A stretch of DNA of 64,000 bases from Lineus longissimus (lineage: Eukaryota; Nemertea; Pilidiophora; Heteronemertea; Lineidae). This document shows positions 1 through 13,000 of the stretch, in pieces. The notes below the pieces were generated by a model. It did not search any database, was not told the DNA's origin, and worked only from the letters and a program-made list of their open reading frames with translations. The stretch lies in the NCBI RefSeq assembly GCF_910592395.1, contig NC_088319.1, positions 14,694,001-14,758,000 on the forward strand. Direction: 5' to 3'. The position numbers and the translations under genes were made by a program. The number at the start of each line of letters is the position of its first letter. Within the stretch, counting starts at the first letter, position 1.

Positions 1-14
1 GTAACTTCTTTTAG

Positions 15-1051
15 GGATTGAGATGGAAGTTGTAGACAGCTGCAGGGCGGATAAGGGCGGCTGTGATCATACCTGTAAGCATGTTCGCGGCGGCCCGCAG
101 TGCTCCTGTAACCAGGGCTATACGCTTCAGATTGATGGAAAATCATGCACAGGTTTGTATATTCAATCTTGCTTATCATCAGTCATCATCATCATCATCA
201 CCATCATCATCATATGCTGCAGAGCTGATGAAGATGGCCATGACCACATAATCTGTGAGCATGGATCTGAGGGCCTGCAGTGCTCCTGTAACCATGGTTA
301 TCAAAAGAAGTTGAGAAATGTCCATACTAAGGTTTGTAGTTATTGTATTTGTCTTTGTCCTTTGTTTCATAGTGTGAAAGATCTTTATTTCAAAATTTGT
401 TTTATACATTTGTCTCAGAACTTATTGTTGCCATATTCAACTCTGAAAGATGAAAAATTTCTAAGTCTAAATTTTTTTTTTACTTCATTTTTTTTCTGCT
501 TAAAATGAAGAAACATCATCAGTCCCAAATGTTTTTTGACTTTCTATTGTAATTTATGCTTTGAAGTTATGATTTAGTCTTATCATTTCAATTTTTCCTT
601 GCATCCAGATACGGATGAGTGCGATCAGGGTACAGCTTGTTGTGAGCATCTGTGTACCAACAACCCGGGAGGGTACACTTGTGGCTGCAAAATCGGCTTC
701 AAACTCAACAAGGACGGATGCAGATGTGAAGGTAAATAATGTACACTAAATGACGCTGTTATGAGAATTTTGAGCTATAAGATGAACCAGTCATGGTTGT
801 AAGTTGACTCAGAGAAAATTATTGGTACTACTAGCTGACAACCAGTACAGGGGCAGATTGAGGAGGTAAACAAAGAGGGGTGCACTGCTCAAGTTGTCCA
901 TTTAACCAATTCTTTCTTTTTCCTTCAGATGTGAATGAGTGTATGGGCAATAATGGCGGCTGTGAACAGATCTGCGTCAACTCGGAAGGTTCCTATGAGT
1001 GTGTCTGTAGTTCGGGTAGCAGGCTTGCAGCCGATGGAAAGCGTTGTCAGG
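15..1051 (+). CDS. MEGF6: MEGF6-like exons 1-3: three EGF repeats
   Basis: Three phase 1-1 exons (15-152, 609-731, 929-1051) each encode one six-cysteine EGF repeat. Exons 2 and 3 open with DTDEC and DVNEC, the D-x-D/N-E-C start of calcium-binding EGF repeats. Exon 1 opens less typically, with [16 protein letters not shown]. Exon 1 is preceded by the acceptor at 13-14, and its first two bases complete a codon from an upstream exon outside the window. The first ATG at 23 is therefore internal and not the gene start. Exons 2 and 3 are both 123 nt. This matches the run of Ca-EGF repeats that follows the EMI domain in MEGF6. Confidence 0.85.
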
Positions 1052-4000
1052 GTAAGCCAAATACATTTTTTGAATTACAAAAAGGGAAATGAATTTGAAC
1101 CAGGATTAGTCGGATCAGGCATTGTTTTCCTGATAAAGTATAAAGTGAGAAAGAAGATTCAAAAGAGTCATAATTTAGGAATGATTTCCTCGTTATGGAG
1201 GACATATAATGACACGTTGCATGTGGTGTGAAAAATTCCCATTCTGAAAACAATGGCCAACTTTTGTTATATCTTCCCTTGATTTGGAAGTTTTTGTGTT
1301 GTTTCCACCTTATACCACTTTACTTTAAAGTTAACACAATGGTAGAACGGTTTGACAGCTTTGAATATCTTGCAAAGTACATTCGAGACCGTGAGTACAG
1401 AGTGATCTGTAGCATAAAAGCACAGCAGTAACGCTATCATAGTCTACCCCAGCTAGGGGATTCCCCTTACTTGTACAGCACGTACCGGTAACAAAAAAAT
1501 TGATTTTAAAATCTGTGCAGGTTACTAATTTGAATTTTTTTCAGATATTCTCTATGACCACTATGACTGGTATAACAGTGTCTATAGAGGTATATTTATT
1601 GCATGATCAGTAGCCACAAAATCATGCCTCGTACCTCATCATGACCTCTACTAAGTCTTTTTTCTGCTACATGACTGTACCTAGGATCAACCCCTTGACA
1701 AGAGTCAAGACTAGGGGTACAACACGTTATAAATTCTCATGAAAAGGAGTTTTTGGAAAGAATGTGGTCATTCTTAATCATAAATTTACCATAATGTTTT
1801 CTGGACAATATCACCGAGTCGTACAAATAGCCACTTGGAGAAGACAACTTAGAAAACTAACAGTTGTATTCAAATAGGTCCCTGAGTGGTCAAAACTGCC
1901 TAAATATCACATCATATCCATTTATCATTTTGGTAAAGTAGATATAGACATCAAGTAGAAGCATGAAGCCATTGATTAAGTTAGTTAGATACATCACTCC
2001 ACTGTAAAATACTATACAGCACAACATCAGTTATCCAAACTTGCCTGTATACTATAGCTCCACCATGTTAAGTCACGTGGTCTTGATCGATGTGAACCAA
2101 ACTTAACTTTACACAGAAACCACCAACTGATGGGATTCAGAGTGCAAAAATACTACTAATTTTGAAATGGATGCAAAAAAGTTACTGGTAACAGAAGCTG
2201 GTATAGTTACATGAGTAATTTTGTTTCAGAACTTTCACTCAGATTTTCTGTCCAAAAGGACCACATTTACCACATTTGTGAAATTACTTAATATTACTCG
2301 AGATGCTTTTTATCACGATGAAATGGTCATTTTTGTACACATTTAGTAATTGTTGTACATATTCGATGGATATGAACTACACGTACAATAACTTCCAAAA
2401 ATCTTTTCCAGAAAATGTGGACACCGATTCCCAGCTTCGTGGTGATACTGTTCCCGGGACGATCAGCTTCCAGCCGACCCCCCAGCCAGTTATACCGCTA
2501 ACGGACACGGTCAACCTTCAGGAGGAGCTGAATCAACCTGACCCACAAGTTGGTAAGTGGCAATTGGCTTTATGAGCTTGATTAGCTTTGTAGGTTAAGT
2601 AGTTTTCTGGCGACTTTTGGGTCATTTTATTTCAAACCCTCTTTATTCCCTCAGGAAAGGTTTCACCTTCATCTTCAACCCTCTAACCAAACATCTGTAA
2701 TTTTCGGGTAAATCGATTCAAACTTTCCGTTCACCTCGAGAGCACAACGTTACGCTCTGACAATGTCAGATTGAGAGACTTTCAACCCGGAAATATACAG
2801 ATATTTATATGATTCAGCTTATGTGCCTATGTGACGATATTCCACTTTTCAACGAAATATTTTCATTAACTTTATGTATTCTACTAACGAAATATCTATC
2901 TCTGGAAAACTTTGCATTGTTATTTTCAGATTTGAAACATATCGTTTCCCTACGCTTTGACCTTTTTTCCTAAAATTTGAAAAATTTAAATTTTATTCAA
3001 TTTTTAAAGCTTACACAAGTAGACTAAGTGGTGATGGTATGTAAAATTTTAATTGATTTCGAGATAATTTCTCTCAATTTTTTGTACCATGTTCGTCAAA
3101 GTTAAAAATGTTGGATTTGATCCCAAAGTTAATCAAGTTAGCATGAATTTTTGTTATAAAAATCATCTTGAAAAAATTTAAAGGCATGACTCTGTACGTC
3201 CAGCATTTTATGTGACCTCCAATGTCATTTTTATGGAAGTCAAGACTTAAAATGATTTATACACAAGAGGCCCACTGCTTGGCCATAATACTGTAGCTTC
3301 TTCTACAAATATGACTTCTCAAAAAGCAAATTCCGTCTTTTTCTGTTTTCCTGCCAGTTTTGATGATATTTGCATCAAGTTGTTGTTGTTTGCTTGTAAA
3401 CCTGTCCATTTCTTCTAATTTGAAGAAAGTTGATGTCCAACCCCTTTCCTGGGCTGGATTTTGCAAGGTGGTTGCCACCAAGTGTCACATTCCCTTACAA
3501 TGCAACATTTCCACTGACTGATAAAACTTTTTCGTTCATGTTTTGACGACGTGGCAACAGTTGTCAAGATTTGCTGCTTCGACAAAACATGGACAATTTT
3601 ATCATTGCTGGGTCATTCATTTTGTATAGGATTCTCAATTAAGGCCTGAAAGGGTGCTAAAACCTGCACCTCGGCAGACAAAGAATTATAGCTCTGGATA
3701 AAGTTCGAGGCAGAGATGAAAAAAATGAATGGCCCACTTCTATGTTTCTCTCCTAGACTAATCATTGTTTATTATCGTCATGGCAACATAGGATTCATAA
3801 TCAAAGGTAGGGTAGAGGTTGACCTTGAGTTTGACCTCTGCTTACCTCAGGTGATGCTGGTTGGTTGGATGGTGCTGGTGGGGGGCGCCACTGGTCTGTG
3901 TCGAGAATATGATGCTGTATTTTGAATTGTTGATCTTAGCCTCCTCAATGTCCCTGTGGTTAAGTCCCAACTCAATAAAGCCAGAATACAGAGCCCAGGG

Positions 4001-7000
4001 TTGTGAAGAATTTGTAGTTCCCGTTTCTTTGCCAAGATTTGATGTGGATTCTTCGAGGAAGAAAAAAGTCAACGGAGATGGCAAAGCTCAAATAGAAGAG
4101 ACAGACCAATCCATGTCATAAATTAAGGGATTGAACTAACTTTCTTCAGCTAAAAGTTTGAAAAGTTGATGTATTGCAGACAACCCAAAGAAAAGTTGGT
4201 GTATTGTATGCAAGCCAACTAAAAGTTGGTGTATTGTATTGTGGCCCCTTTGGATCCACACCTGACACGTTCCTTGTCCCCAGCTCCCACATTGAGAAGG
4301 CTAATGCCCGCGTCTGTCCACAGACCAGAGGAGTCCTCCATCCCACCTAACAACCTCCTCAGCCACCAGATTTTTGGTTTGGTTTTCTTGCCAAGTTTGC
4401 TATTGCAGTTGCTGTTATTCTCCTTTTAATGTCATCACTCGCCTCTGTTTCTTATTAGCGCCACGCAATGAGCAATTTAAATCGCATGGGATGATATTTG
4501 CACCCAACATCAAAGCCAGCATTTACCTGTTTTACCAGTAGATGAGAGGTCCTTTTGTCACACCTATAGCAGTGATTATAATGGCTGGTAGCTGCAATTT
4601 AAATTGCTTGTTTGCACAGTGTTTTAGACAATTGGAGTGATTTTGATTGTAACAAACATTCGATTTCATCACTATTTAGTCAGTATTTTCCAAATCTCCA
4701 AACATAGGATTTCTTTCGGTAAATGACAGTGTAAAACTCTTCTTTGAGGATAAGGAAGAAAAGTGAGTGATGATGACATCACATAGGTGATGATGACATC
4801 ACATAGACAACCTTAGGATTACTGAATTGTCTCCTGTTGCATGCTAGCACCTTACATCTCATCCTTCAAGAATCAATATGCTAATGGTTAACTGAAGGAA
4901 TTGGTTTGAATGGTTGTATTGATTATCTCACCAAACTCTGTGAGGGTTGATCTAAAAAGTAGGAGAAAACCAAGACTACAGCCGAGGGTTTTGTTGAAAA
5001 GACAGCTCCACTTTTGTGGTGTTTAGTGAGACAACCAATACCGCCTGTTCAGTATCAGTTTCTTTTGATGCAATGCATACTTTGTAGAGCAGATGTTTGA
5101 ATAGACTGCCTGCTGATGTCAAATTTGGGATTCAGGACTGTCCCCATCTTGATCATATCAGGTTGTGACTCTTTCTAGGGTCTGACCCAACTCAAAGTTG
5201 AAAGGATTTGTATCTAATGATACAATATCATAGCAGCATCGTCCACACTAGTATATAATTTGTGATTTGTTGAAAAAGAGTGATTTGAAGTACTTATTTC
5301 ATCCATGTCTAGTCTATCTGTTTTTGTCTATGTCATTATTTGATTGACATTGAATGTTTATAGCGGTCTGGTAGCAGTTTGATTGAGAAATGGGTGATAC
5401 ATGTAATTGTTTCGTCATAGTCTGTGTGTTGTCCAGTTCTCCTTTAAGGACTTTGAACCAGCACCACGAGAATTGGGTCCAACATTTCCAGATTTTGATT
5501 CCAATTTCACAGGCGTATAAATGAGCAGTGCAGCGAAGTCTGGTATGCGCATGCCAACCAGATATATGTGTATAAACTTAGAAATGTTGGACCAGATGAT
5601 CTTTTGGCTGATTCGAAGTCCTCAAGGCTCAAATCTGTCATTTATTCATATGACATGACACTGATTTAAGAATATTTCAGAATTTCACTCAGCTGATTCA
5701 ACTTCTATAGAGTTTTTTGCTGTGAGTTGCTTCCTCTACCGATTTGGTGTCCCCCAGCTATTTGTGTAATGGTACATGTACATTCCCATGGCCCACATTT
5801 TAACTTCTAATAGTGATTGAATAAAAGAGTTGTGGCTAGTTTAGTTGAGGATAAAACATTCTGTGATGGCCAGTTTTATAAATTTTCATTGTGTGTTAAA
5901 CCTCTGAAGCTACATGTATTACTATCCTCTCCTGCAAGCTGTTTTTGACTTAGAACTCTACTTGTCAAATGTTCTCTTAGACTTGAAACTGTCAAATATC
6001 TACGGTCTGACATTATCTCTGACAACTTTATATTGGATGTAACCTTATGAATGTCTCGACTTGGATGTTAAATCTTTCCCTGTCAGATTTTCTCTGCGAA
6101 TAGCTTCTGCTATCTTAATTTCCAATGTCTCCTGTCCAAAATCTCAATGGGTGTGACTTTTTCTGATGAATATAAATAAGTTTACAGACTTCTATATAAA
6201 AATGTGCTTGAGTATTTTGCATTTCACATCCTCTGGTGTAATTTTGTGATTTCTGTGAAATATTGTATCAAAGTTTAATGTAGTCTGGTCCTTTTCTCAA
6301 TGACATATTTTCTGCATGTATACACATTCCAACAATGTGAAGTGGTTAAACTGTAAAAAGTGAGGAAAAATACTAAGAGTTGATATTTGTGAGAAATTAT
6401 GTTGTTTGGAAATAAAAAAGAATTGGTTTTTATTTGAAATAATTGTGTTAGAATGTAGGCCTGTGGGTAATTTTGACATGAACGGAACACTTTTGTGCTA
6501 ATATTCAAAATAAATCCAAAATTGGATGCCTGTGCAATCCCTATTTGTCTCAAATCAAATCATGAGTTTACATAGAACCTTTTGTTTGATATCCATCCTG
6601 ATTCTCATGTTCCCTTCAAATGCACAGTATATAAAAACTTTGGAAGCGGTGGTCAAGATGTTAGCCCTTTATCTTCACATACAAGAAAACGGCCTACCCT
6701 TCCCCACAGTCTGGTTCAGCATGCTTTCTCATTCTGTCCCATTTCTTGAACGGTTTGCCCAATTGTTAGTTGATGATTCCTTATGTTAGTGTTAGATTTT
6801 CAGATTGGTCAGAGAATGAAGCAGTTTGTAGGTAGATTTAGCATGTTTAGCTGCAGTCACAGACCATGAACCATGAATGCTGAAAATTTCGGAACGTAAT
6901 GATAGATACATAATCTGATTGATGCTAAAGTGAAATATTGATATCAAAAGTTAACCATTCTTCCAAATATCACGAAATGACAACTTGGCCACGGTATCGT

Positions 7001-10000
7001 ATGAGCTCCCCAGAGGTGACCTAAAAAGATGATCACTACATGGAGGGCTCACGGCAGTCGATCGTTCATCAAAGATTCTAAAAATTGAGGTGGACATTCT
7101 CCAAATGCATTTTGTCTTGTCATGGTCTGTCACTGCTTCAGTCTCTGGGTATTTTGAAAATTTCGCATTTTGACATAAGGTATCGTAAGCGTTATTTTGC
7201 TTCAAGTCACATGATCTATTCTCTCTCCCACAATGCTCTGCGCGTCTAGGAATCAAAGTCAGCCGAGGTATGGATAACCTAAGTTGAAAATATAATGGCT
7301 TTAATATCACATATTGCTGTGTTTTTTTCACATCATCATTTTGACTCAGTAGGGATTCCCTGATTCTTTATGGTTTTCAGTCAAACAAAATATATATATA
7401 TACAGGTAGAGTTAACTCACAAGCTGTTACTTCAACACTTGAACATGTTGAAGCAATGTGTTTTTGGTTACATCAAAGATAGAACTCGACAAGTTAATTT
7501 GCATAAACTTCACTACGATTGTGTGTGTATCACATTAACCATGTTCAATGTGTAATTATGAATGACGGTAATGAAATATTTTAAATTTTCTGAAAGTTTT
7601 CGGCCATGGTATTTGAACACATACCTGACCGCCCAACATTGTCATGCTGTAAAGGGTAGGGCTGAACATATTGAAGATAGCTGCCCCTAAACTTGCACCT
7701 TTGACCCTGAAACTACTTTGTACAAGAAGTCAACGTTGAACTCACAAAAGTTAAATGTGAAAGGGACTATAATGTCAGGAGATAGAAATGGAAGGAGAGA
7801 TGTCTTGCATCCTTCTGTTGAAGTCGCACACGATGGCAACGTTAAAGATAAAAGAGAAACTTTCTAACCAAAGTTAAATTTATAGCAACCCCGAATTTCA
7901 TCTATGCTCGCATCCTTTCAGAATGCGTCCCCGGAACCTTTGGGGATGATTGTGAGTACAGCTGCGCCTCCTGTCAGAATGGCGGGATGTGTAACATGCA
8001 GTTGAATGGTTGTGAGTGCAAGCCTGGATGGACTGGACTGCTCTGTAATGATACTTGCAAACCGGTAAGTCCTTGTGCTGATGATTATAGAAGGGCATGA
8101 CGAAGACATGTCAATTCTAAACCGAAGTAACTGCCATAATGTCATTTTAAAGGTGATTTTGTCTACGATGGGCCCATGCCAATAACTCAATATCTGTCTT
8201 TGACCCCAAGTGGCAGAGCACGTCAGATTTGCTCATACTAAGCATTGCAGAAGCAGTGAACAGGTGCCATTTGAGGTTTGGTAGTTGACATCGCTTTCTC
8301 AATATTACTCACTATAAATCTTCAATGTTCATGTATTTCAGGGCATGTTCGGCGAAGGATGTAATAACATATGCACGTGTCAAAACGGAGGATCATGTGA
8401 CTCAGCCTCTGGAGAATGCCGCTGTCCCCCTGGTGTCAAGGGACCAAAATGCGAAGACGGCTGCCCGCCAGGTTTTTACGGGACAAGATGTGATAAACCG
8501 TGCCCCAAGGCCTGTGCTAAGGGCTACTGTAACAGAATTTTCGGTTACTGCGAGTGTGCCCCAGGAATGTTCGGGCCTTCTTGTAACTTGCCCTGCCCCC
8601 AGGGGACGTATGGGCCAAATTGTGTCAAGCAGTGCAAGTGTGAAGGGGAGAATTCAGATGGATGTGATCCAACGGTAAGCTCCAGAATCCATATCATGTA
8701 ACTCTCTCACCAAATCTTATATGAGTGCAAAAAGAAATCATTTTCAGGTCTGAAAGTATCATTTTCTGGAAAATATAAGTCAGTATTGCTGTATCTTTTC
8801 AGGATGGTACCTGCACTTGCAAAGATGGTTTCTATGGCGACCAGTGTGAAAACAAATGTAACAAAGGCTTTTATGGCCCAGGATGCAAGAAGAAATGTTC
8901 ATGTAGCTCACAGACTCGCTGTGATCATGTGACTGGACAGTGTATACGGGATTGCCCACCTGGCTGGACGGGGGATAGGTGTGACCAACGTAAGTTGATC
9001 AATCAGATAGTTTCTTTTATTCTCGGGCATGGTAATTGGCCAATCGGTGACTGTGTGATGAATGAACAGTTGCTCCATTGGCCTGTGATGATTCTGATGT
9101 CATACCATGAGGAAAGAAATTTGAGATATGAAATTGATTTAAAAGTCAAAATATTGTGTTATTCTTCTGGTTTTGCAAATATTTGAGGGGGATATTTGAC
9201 CGTGATATGACATCGGCATCTGCATCCTAATTCATGGTTAACCCTCTCAAGACTGAAGGCAAAAAGATTGCAAAACTTATTTCAGTACAAAAATTGTATC
9301 CCCTTACGAAAGTGAAGCCCAATTCATTGCGTGTCACATTCGGGGATGGAAGTTCCCCTAGTTTAGAAAATCTCTCAAAATACCTCAGTCTGGGTTGATA
9401 AACTGTGCATGTCAAGCATTAGATTCCTCTCTAAATGTCTGGAGCTTGATGTGTTAGTGTCCATCTCACTTCACCTCAAGTTTGCTAGAATCATCAGTAC
9501 ATTACGTGTACAAATGTCTACAGAATGTACATGTATGTAAATTTCGTGCAAACTTGAGGCGAGGCGGACTAGAGTTGGTTTTAGGATTTACAAGTTGATG
9601 TTTGGTGTTCGATATTGTGCATCCTAACCCCTCCGTGTTACCATGGTTACCTCAGCACAAACCATTTCATCTGAATTATTCTGTCACTGGTAAGCTTTCA
9701 TGAGGTAAGCTCTGTTGGCCTCTTTCTCATCTGACAGTGATTCACCTCAAAAAACTATTATCTTTGATTGATCGCTAGTGACACCAAACCCTACTTAAAG
9801 GTCCAGTACCTTCAAATCTGCTTTGTTTTGTGACCATCTATTATTACAGTGTAGAACTCCTCATGCTCAGTTTGCAGTTATGACTTGAACGAGTGTGACT
9901 GTCTGGCAATTGTTGCTTAGATCTGGTTTGTGCTGATAAGCCTTCACGTTTTCATTTGCATACTAATTCAACATTATTCAATATCAGTTACCTTTTTATG

Positions 10001-13000
10001 ACATTTTTAGACAAATCTATTCCATTTACAATCCTTGCATTCAACTTAAAAATTAACTCAAATTATTTTTCTTCTGGACTTGAAGATACTTTAATTTCTT
10101 ATCCATCTTTTATCGCTAGCCTGCTTTGCAGACTTCAACAAACACAACATAGATGTGAAGAAGGCAGGCTTTCTTTCCTGCATACACATTTATTTTCAAT
10201 TGCCGAAAATGGATTTCACACAAAATATAGTTATCCATATAGATATGCAGTCTGAGCTCAGTGCCTGGATCGATACAATCCATTTTGTCTTTTTCTAGGA
10301 CTTTGACTTTAAAAAACTCACAAAACCTACTTCCATGCTGCTCCGTCTCCTGAACACCGTAAAAAAACTTGGTTGCCTTGAATAAATCCAAGGAGTAAAA
10401 TCTCCTCCACACCAACAAAAACATGGTCCATGAATATGTCCAAGAGTAAAGATCCTTGAATAAGTCCAAGGAGTAAAATCTCCTCCACACCAACAAAAAC
10501 ATGGTCCATGAATAAGTCCAAGAGTAAAGATCCAACAACTTGTATTTCGTACACTACAACGCTGCTACTACTGCCTGATCTCTCACTATTTTCATTCTGT
10601 CACCATCTGTCGTCAAGATAAACATAAACATTTTCATCGATCATTATCGCCATTTGTCATGTCACCAATCACCATTGTCATCATCATCGAAATCATTATT
10701 TTGGTCCCCACATTTCATTACCACACTCTCTTCCATTCAGCACCTCATTATCATTTTGGAAGACCATATACCGAATTGGGCATGATTAAACTACGTCTTG
10801 CTCTATCGTCTGATGCAGTGGTGATGTAATGTATTGCAGGCATGTTGCATCTCACAAAATGCCTGGTTGTAAAGTCTATCTTCTAGTATTGTCAAGTGCT
10901 GGTTAGATGTTCTCGCTCATTCTTTGATGCGACTTGGAAATGCAGGCATGGGGTTTCTGACCAACTTGTAACATGATATGAATGTTCCTTCTTGTGCTAT
11001 TGTATCAGTTCTGTGTGATTGCATCATGCATCATTCGTTCATGTATGTATCAGTTACATGTCTCATTGCATCCTCCAATGACATACAAATCTCTCTTTCC
11101 ATATCACAGGAAAACATGCCTGTCTGTGGCCCTTTTGACAATGTTTTCATCCCATTCACATCTCCGACTCTGATCTACTAAATGCATCCTGGTCCCGACC
11201 TGATCTTGGACTACCTGTTGCCCTCCTCCTACACACACACAGTCACATTCCTTGATCAGAATTCTTCAAATTGTCATCCCTGGCAGAAAATTGTATTGCG
11301 GCGATGATGAAGGTGAAACCCTGTGTATTCCTCTCCATCACCCCACTGTTCTCTTGTGACTTTGTCAGAATCTCCGATTGAGATCTCTTGTCAACACAAA
11401 ACTTCTATGGGACGCTCTCAGTGGCGGATCTGGAAATCTGGGAAAGGAGGACGCAGCCTAAACCAGAGAGCACCGAACTTGGAAACAAGGGTGGGTGGGC
11501 GGGTGGGGGTATCTGAGAGCTTACTTCTAATGTGTAGAAGTGCCCTGAAAAATCTTTGCGCTTGGAAGAACCTACATACCAGAAAACCTGCATCTGTATT
11601 CCTATCCCTCTCCCAGCTGATCTGTCCATGGGCTGGGCTCCTCTCTAAATCTTGCATGGGTTGTAGGTTTGGCATGCTCGACCTATGACTTAGGAAGTAT
11701 TGGCAGTCTTGTGACAATACTCCTCCCTCTTGGACTTGTCCCTAATCCTATGCATCTTGGCATGAATTCGTAACTAAAGCGTTTCTGGATATATGTGTTA
11801 AAATATGATATTGCTCACCAATTTATTAAGGATCAGATATTATGTTTCATGAGGCTTGAATTATTCATTCCATAAGTGTAAAAGTCTATTCAAGGATTGA
11901 TTATACTGATAGATGACCACTGCACTAAATCTTCTATGCCTGGAACTATGTGCACTAACTTTAAAAGCAGTCAAATTCTAAAGTTTTGAATTATCATGAT
12001 CTATCCTTTCGGTACAATCGGCTCTCAATCTGGGCACTGATTTCAGGAAACATTTCTATAGGTTCAACTATAAACTGATGAAACTGAGCCATTGGTGAAC
12101 TGATGGCTTTGGACTGTTCATAGGCGTAGCCAGGATTTCAAGAGGGGAAGTCTTAACCCAAGGGAGGGATTTCGCCGTCTCATGAACTTTGTCTGTCAGC
12201 ACTTTTCTTGGCTACGTGTAATACTATTCAATGCCATTAGCTCATGAGTGGGTGCTATGATTAATCTTCTAAATGTCACCAGAAGGCAAAGGGCAGTATT
12301 TTGTTTGACATTTTGCGTGTTTTTATTTTGGTTGCTTCACTTTGCATATGATTCTTACAGCTTGTATCAAGGGTAGATACGGTCGGAACTGTTTAGTCAA
12401 GTGCAGATGCGGTGAGAGCGGGTGTGATCCCGTCTCGGGCGAGTGTGTCTGCGCGGCTGGGAGACGAGGATTATTATGCACGGAAGGTAAGGAAAGCATG
12501 ACGATTATCAGTGAAGAGATTGGTAAATTCAAATGAAAGACTGGTATAGCCCTTGTGCAACCTGTTGTGAGTGCACTAGCTTGTGCACTTTTGCTCCTGT
12601 GCACTTCTGCCCATGTGCACTTTTGCGCAAATAGGCTGTGTATCCATATGGATTTGGCGCCTAATGTCCACCGGCTTATTGTGGACCTCACTTTGATTGA
12701 TGCAAATGTTCAAGTTATGGTCACTGGGTCATATCGAGGTGACATGCTGTGTCCTATGACCTTCTAAGACCATAGCCTGAGATGCAGTATATGTAAATGT
12801 AGTTCAGCATAACATATGTCTGGTTTGAATGTTTGCCATAGGGAAACATAATGTTTTCAGCATAATAATTACAAGTAATATCATTGACATGTATGATAGC
12901 ACATCCTTATCATTAATGATTTGTTGTAAAATGTCTATTTCATTTTGAGGTAAGATAGGACAATTCGCAAATAGTTAGCAACTTTTCGATTTTTTTATGA

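Larger units (their letters stand above)
2553..7921 (+). other. Long intron 5 of the MEGF6-like gene
   Basis: This is 5.4 kb of AT-rich non-coding DNA. No open frame here has cysteine spacing, splice signals or composition like the flanking exons. It contains a 20-bp direct duplication at 4767-4806 and a palindromic element at 5441-5627. I see nothing else in it. Confidence 0.7.
8990..12360 (+). other. Intron 8 of the MEGF6-like gene
   Basis: This is 3.4 kb with no cysteine-rich open frame, so the EGF array appears simply interrupted here. It holds an inverted repeat (9466-9568) and a 78-bp tandem duplication (10376-10531). At 11409 and 12121 are GGCGGATCTGG and GGCGTAGCCAGG, resembling ends of common animal DNA transposons, but I could not pair either with a second end. 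Confidence 0.6.

Noticed and set aside
23-508. ATG at 23 as the start of a 161-codon gene
   Set aside because: The region is an internal EGF exon entered through an acceptor at 13-14. The open frame beyond the donor at 153 is intron read-through.
10116-10538. 140-codon minus-strand open frame with repeated [19 protein letters not shown]
   Set aside because: Produced by the 78-bp tandem duplication (a multiple of three); there is no splice or domain support.
12121-12135. GGCGTAGCCAGG, similar to a widespread transposon terminus
   Set aside because: No matching inverted end or target-site duplication could be found nearby, so no element is called.
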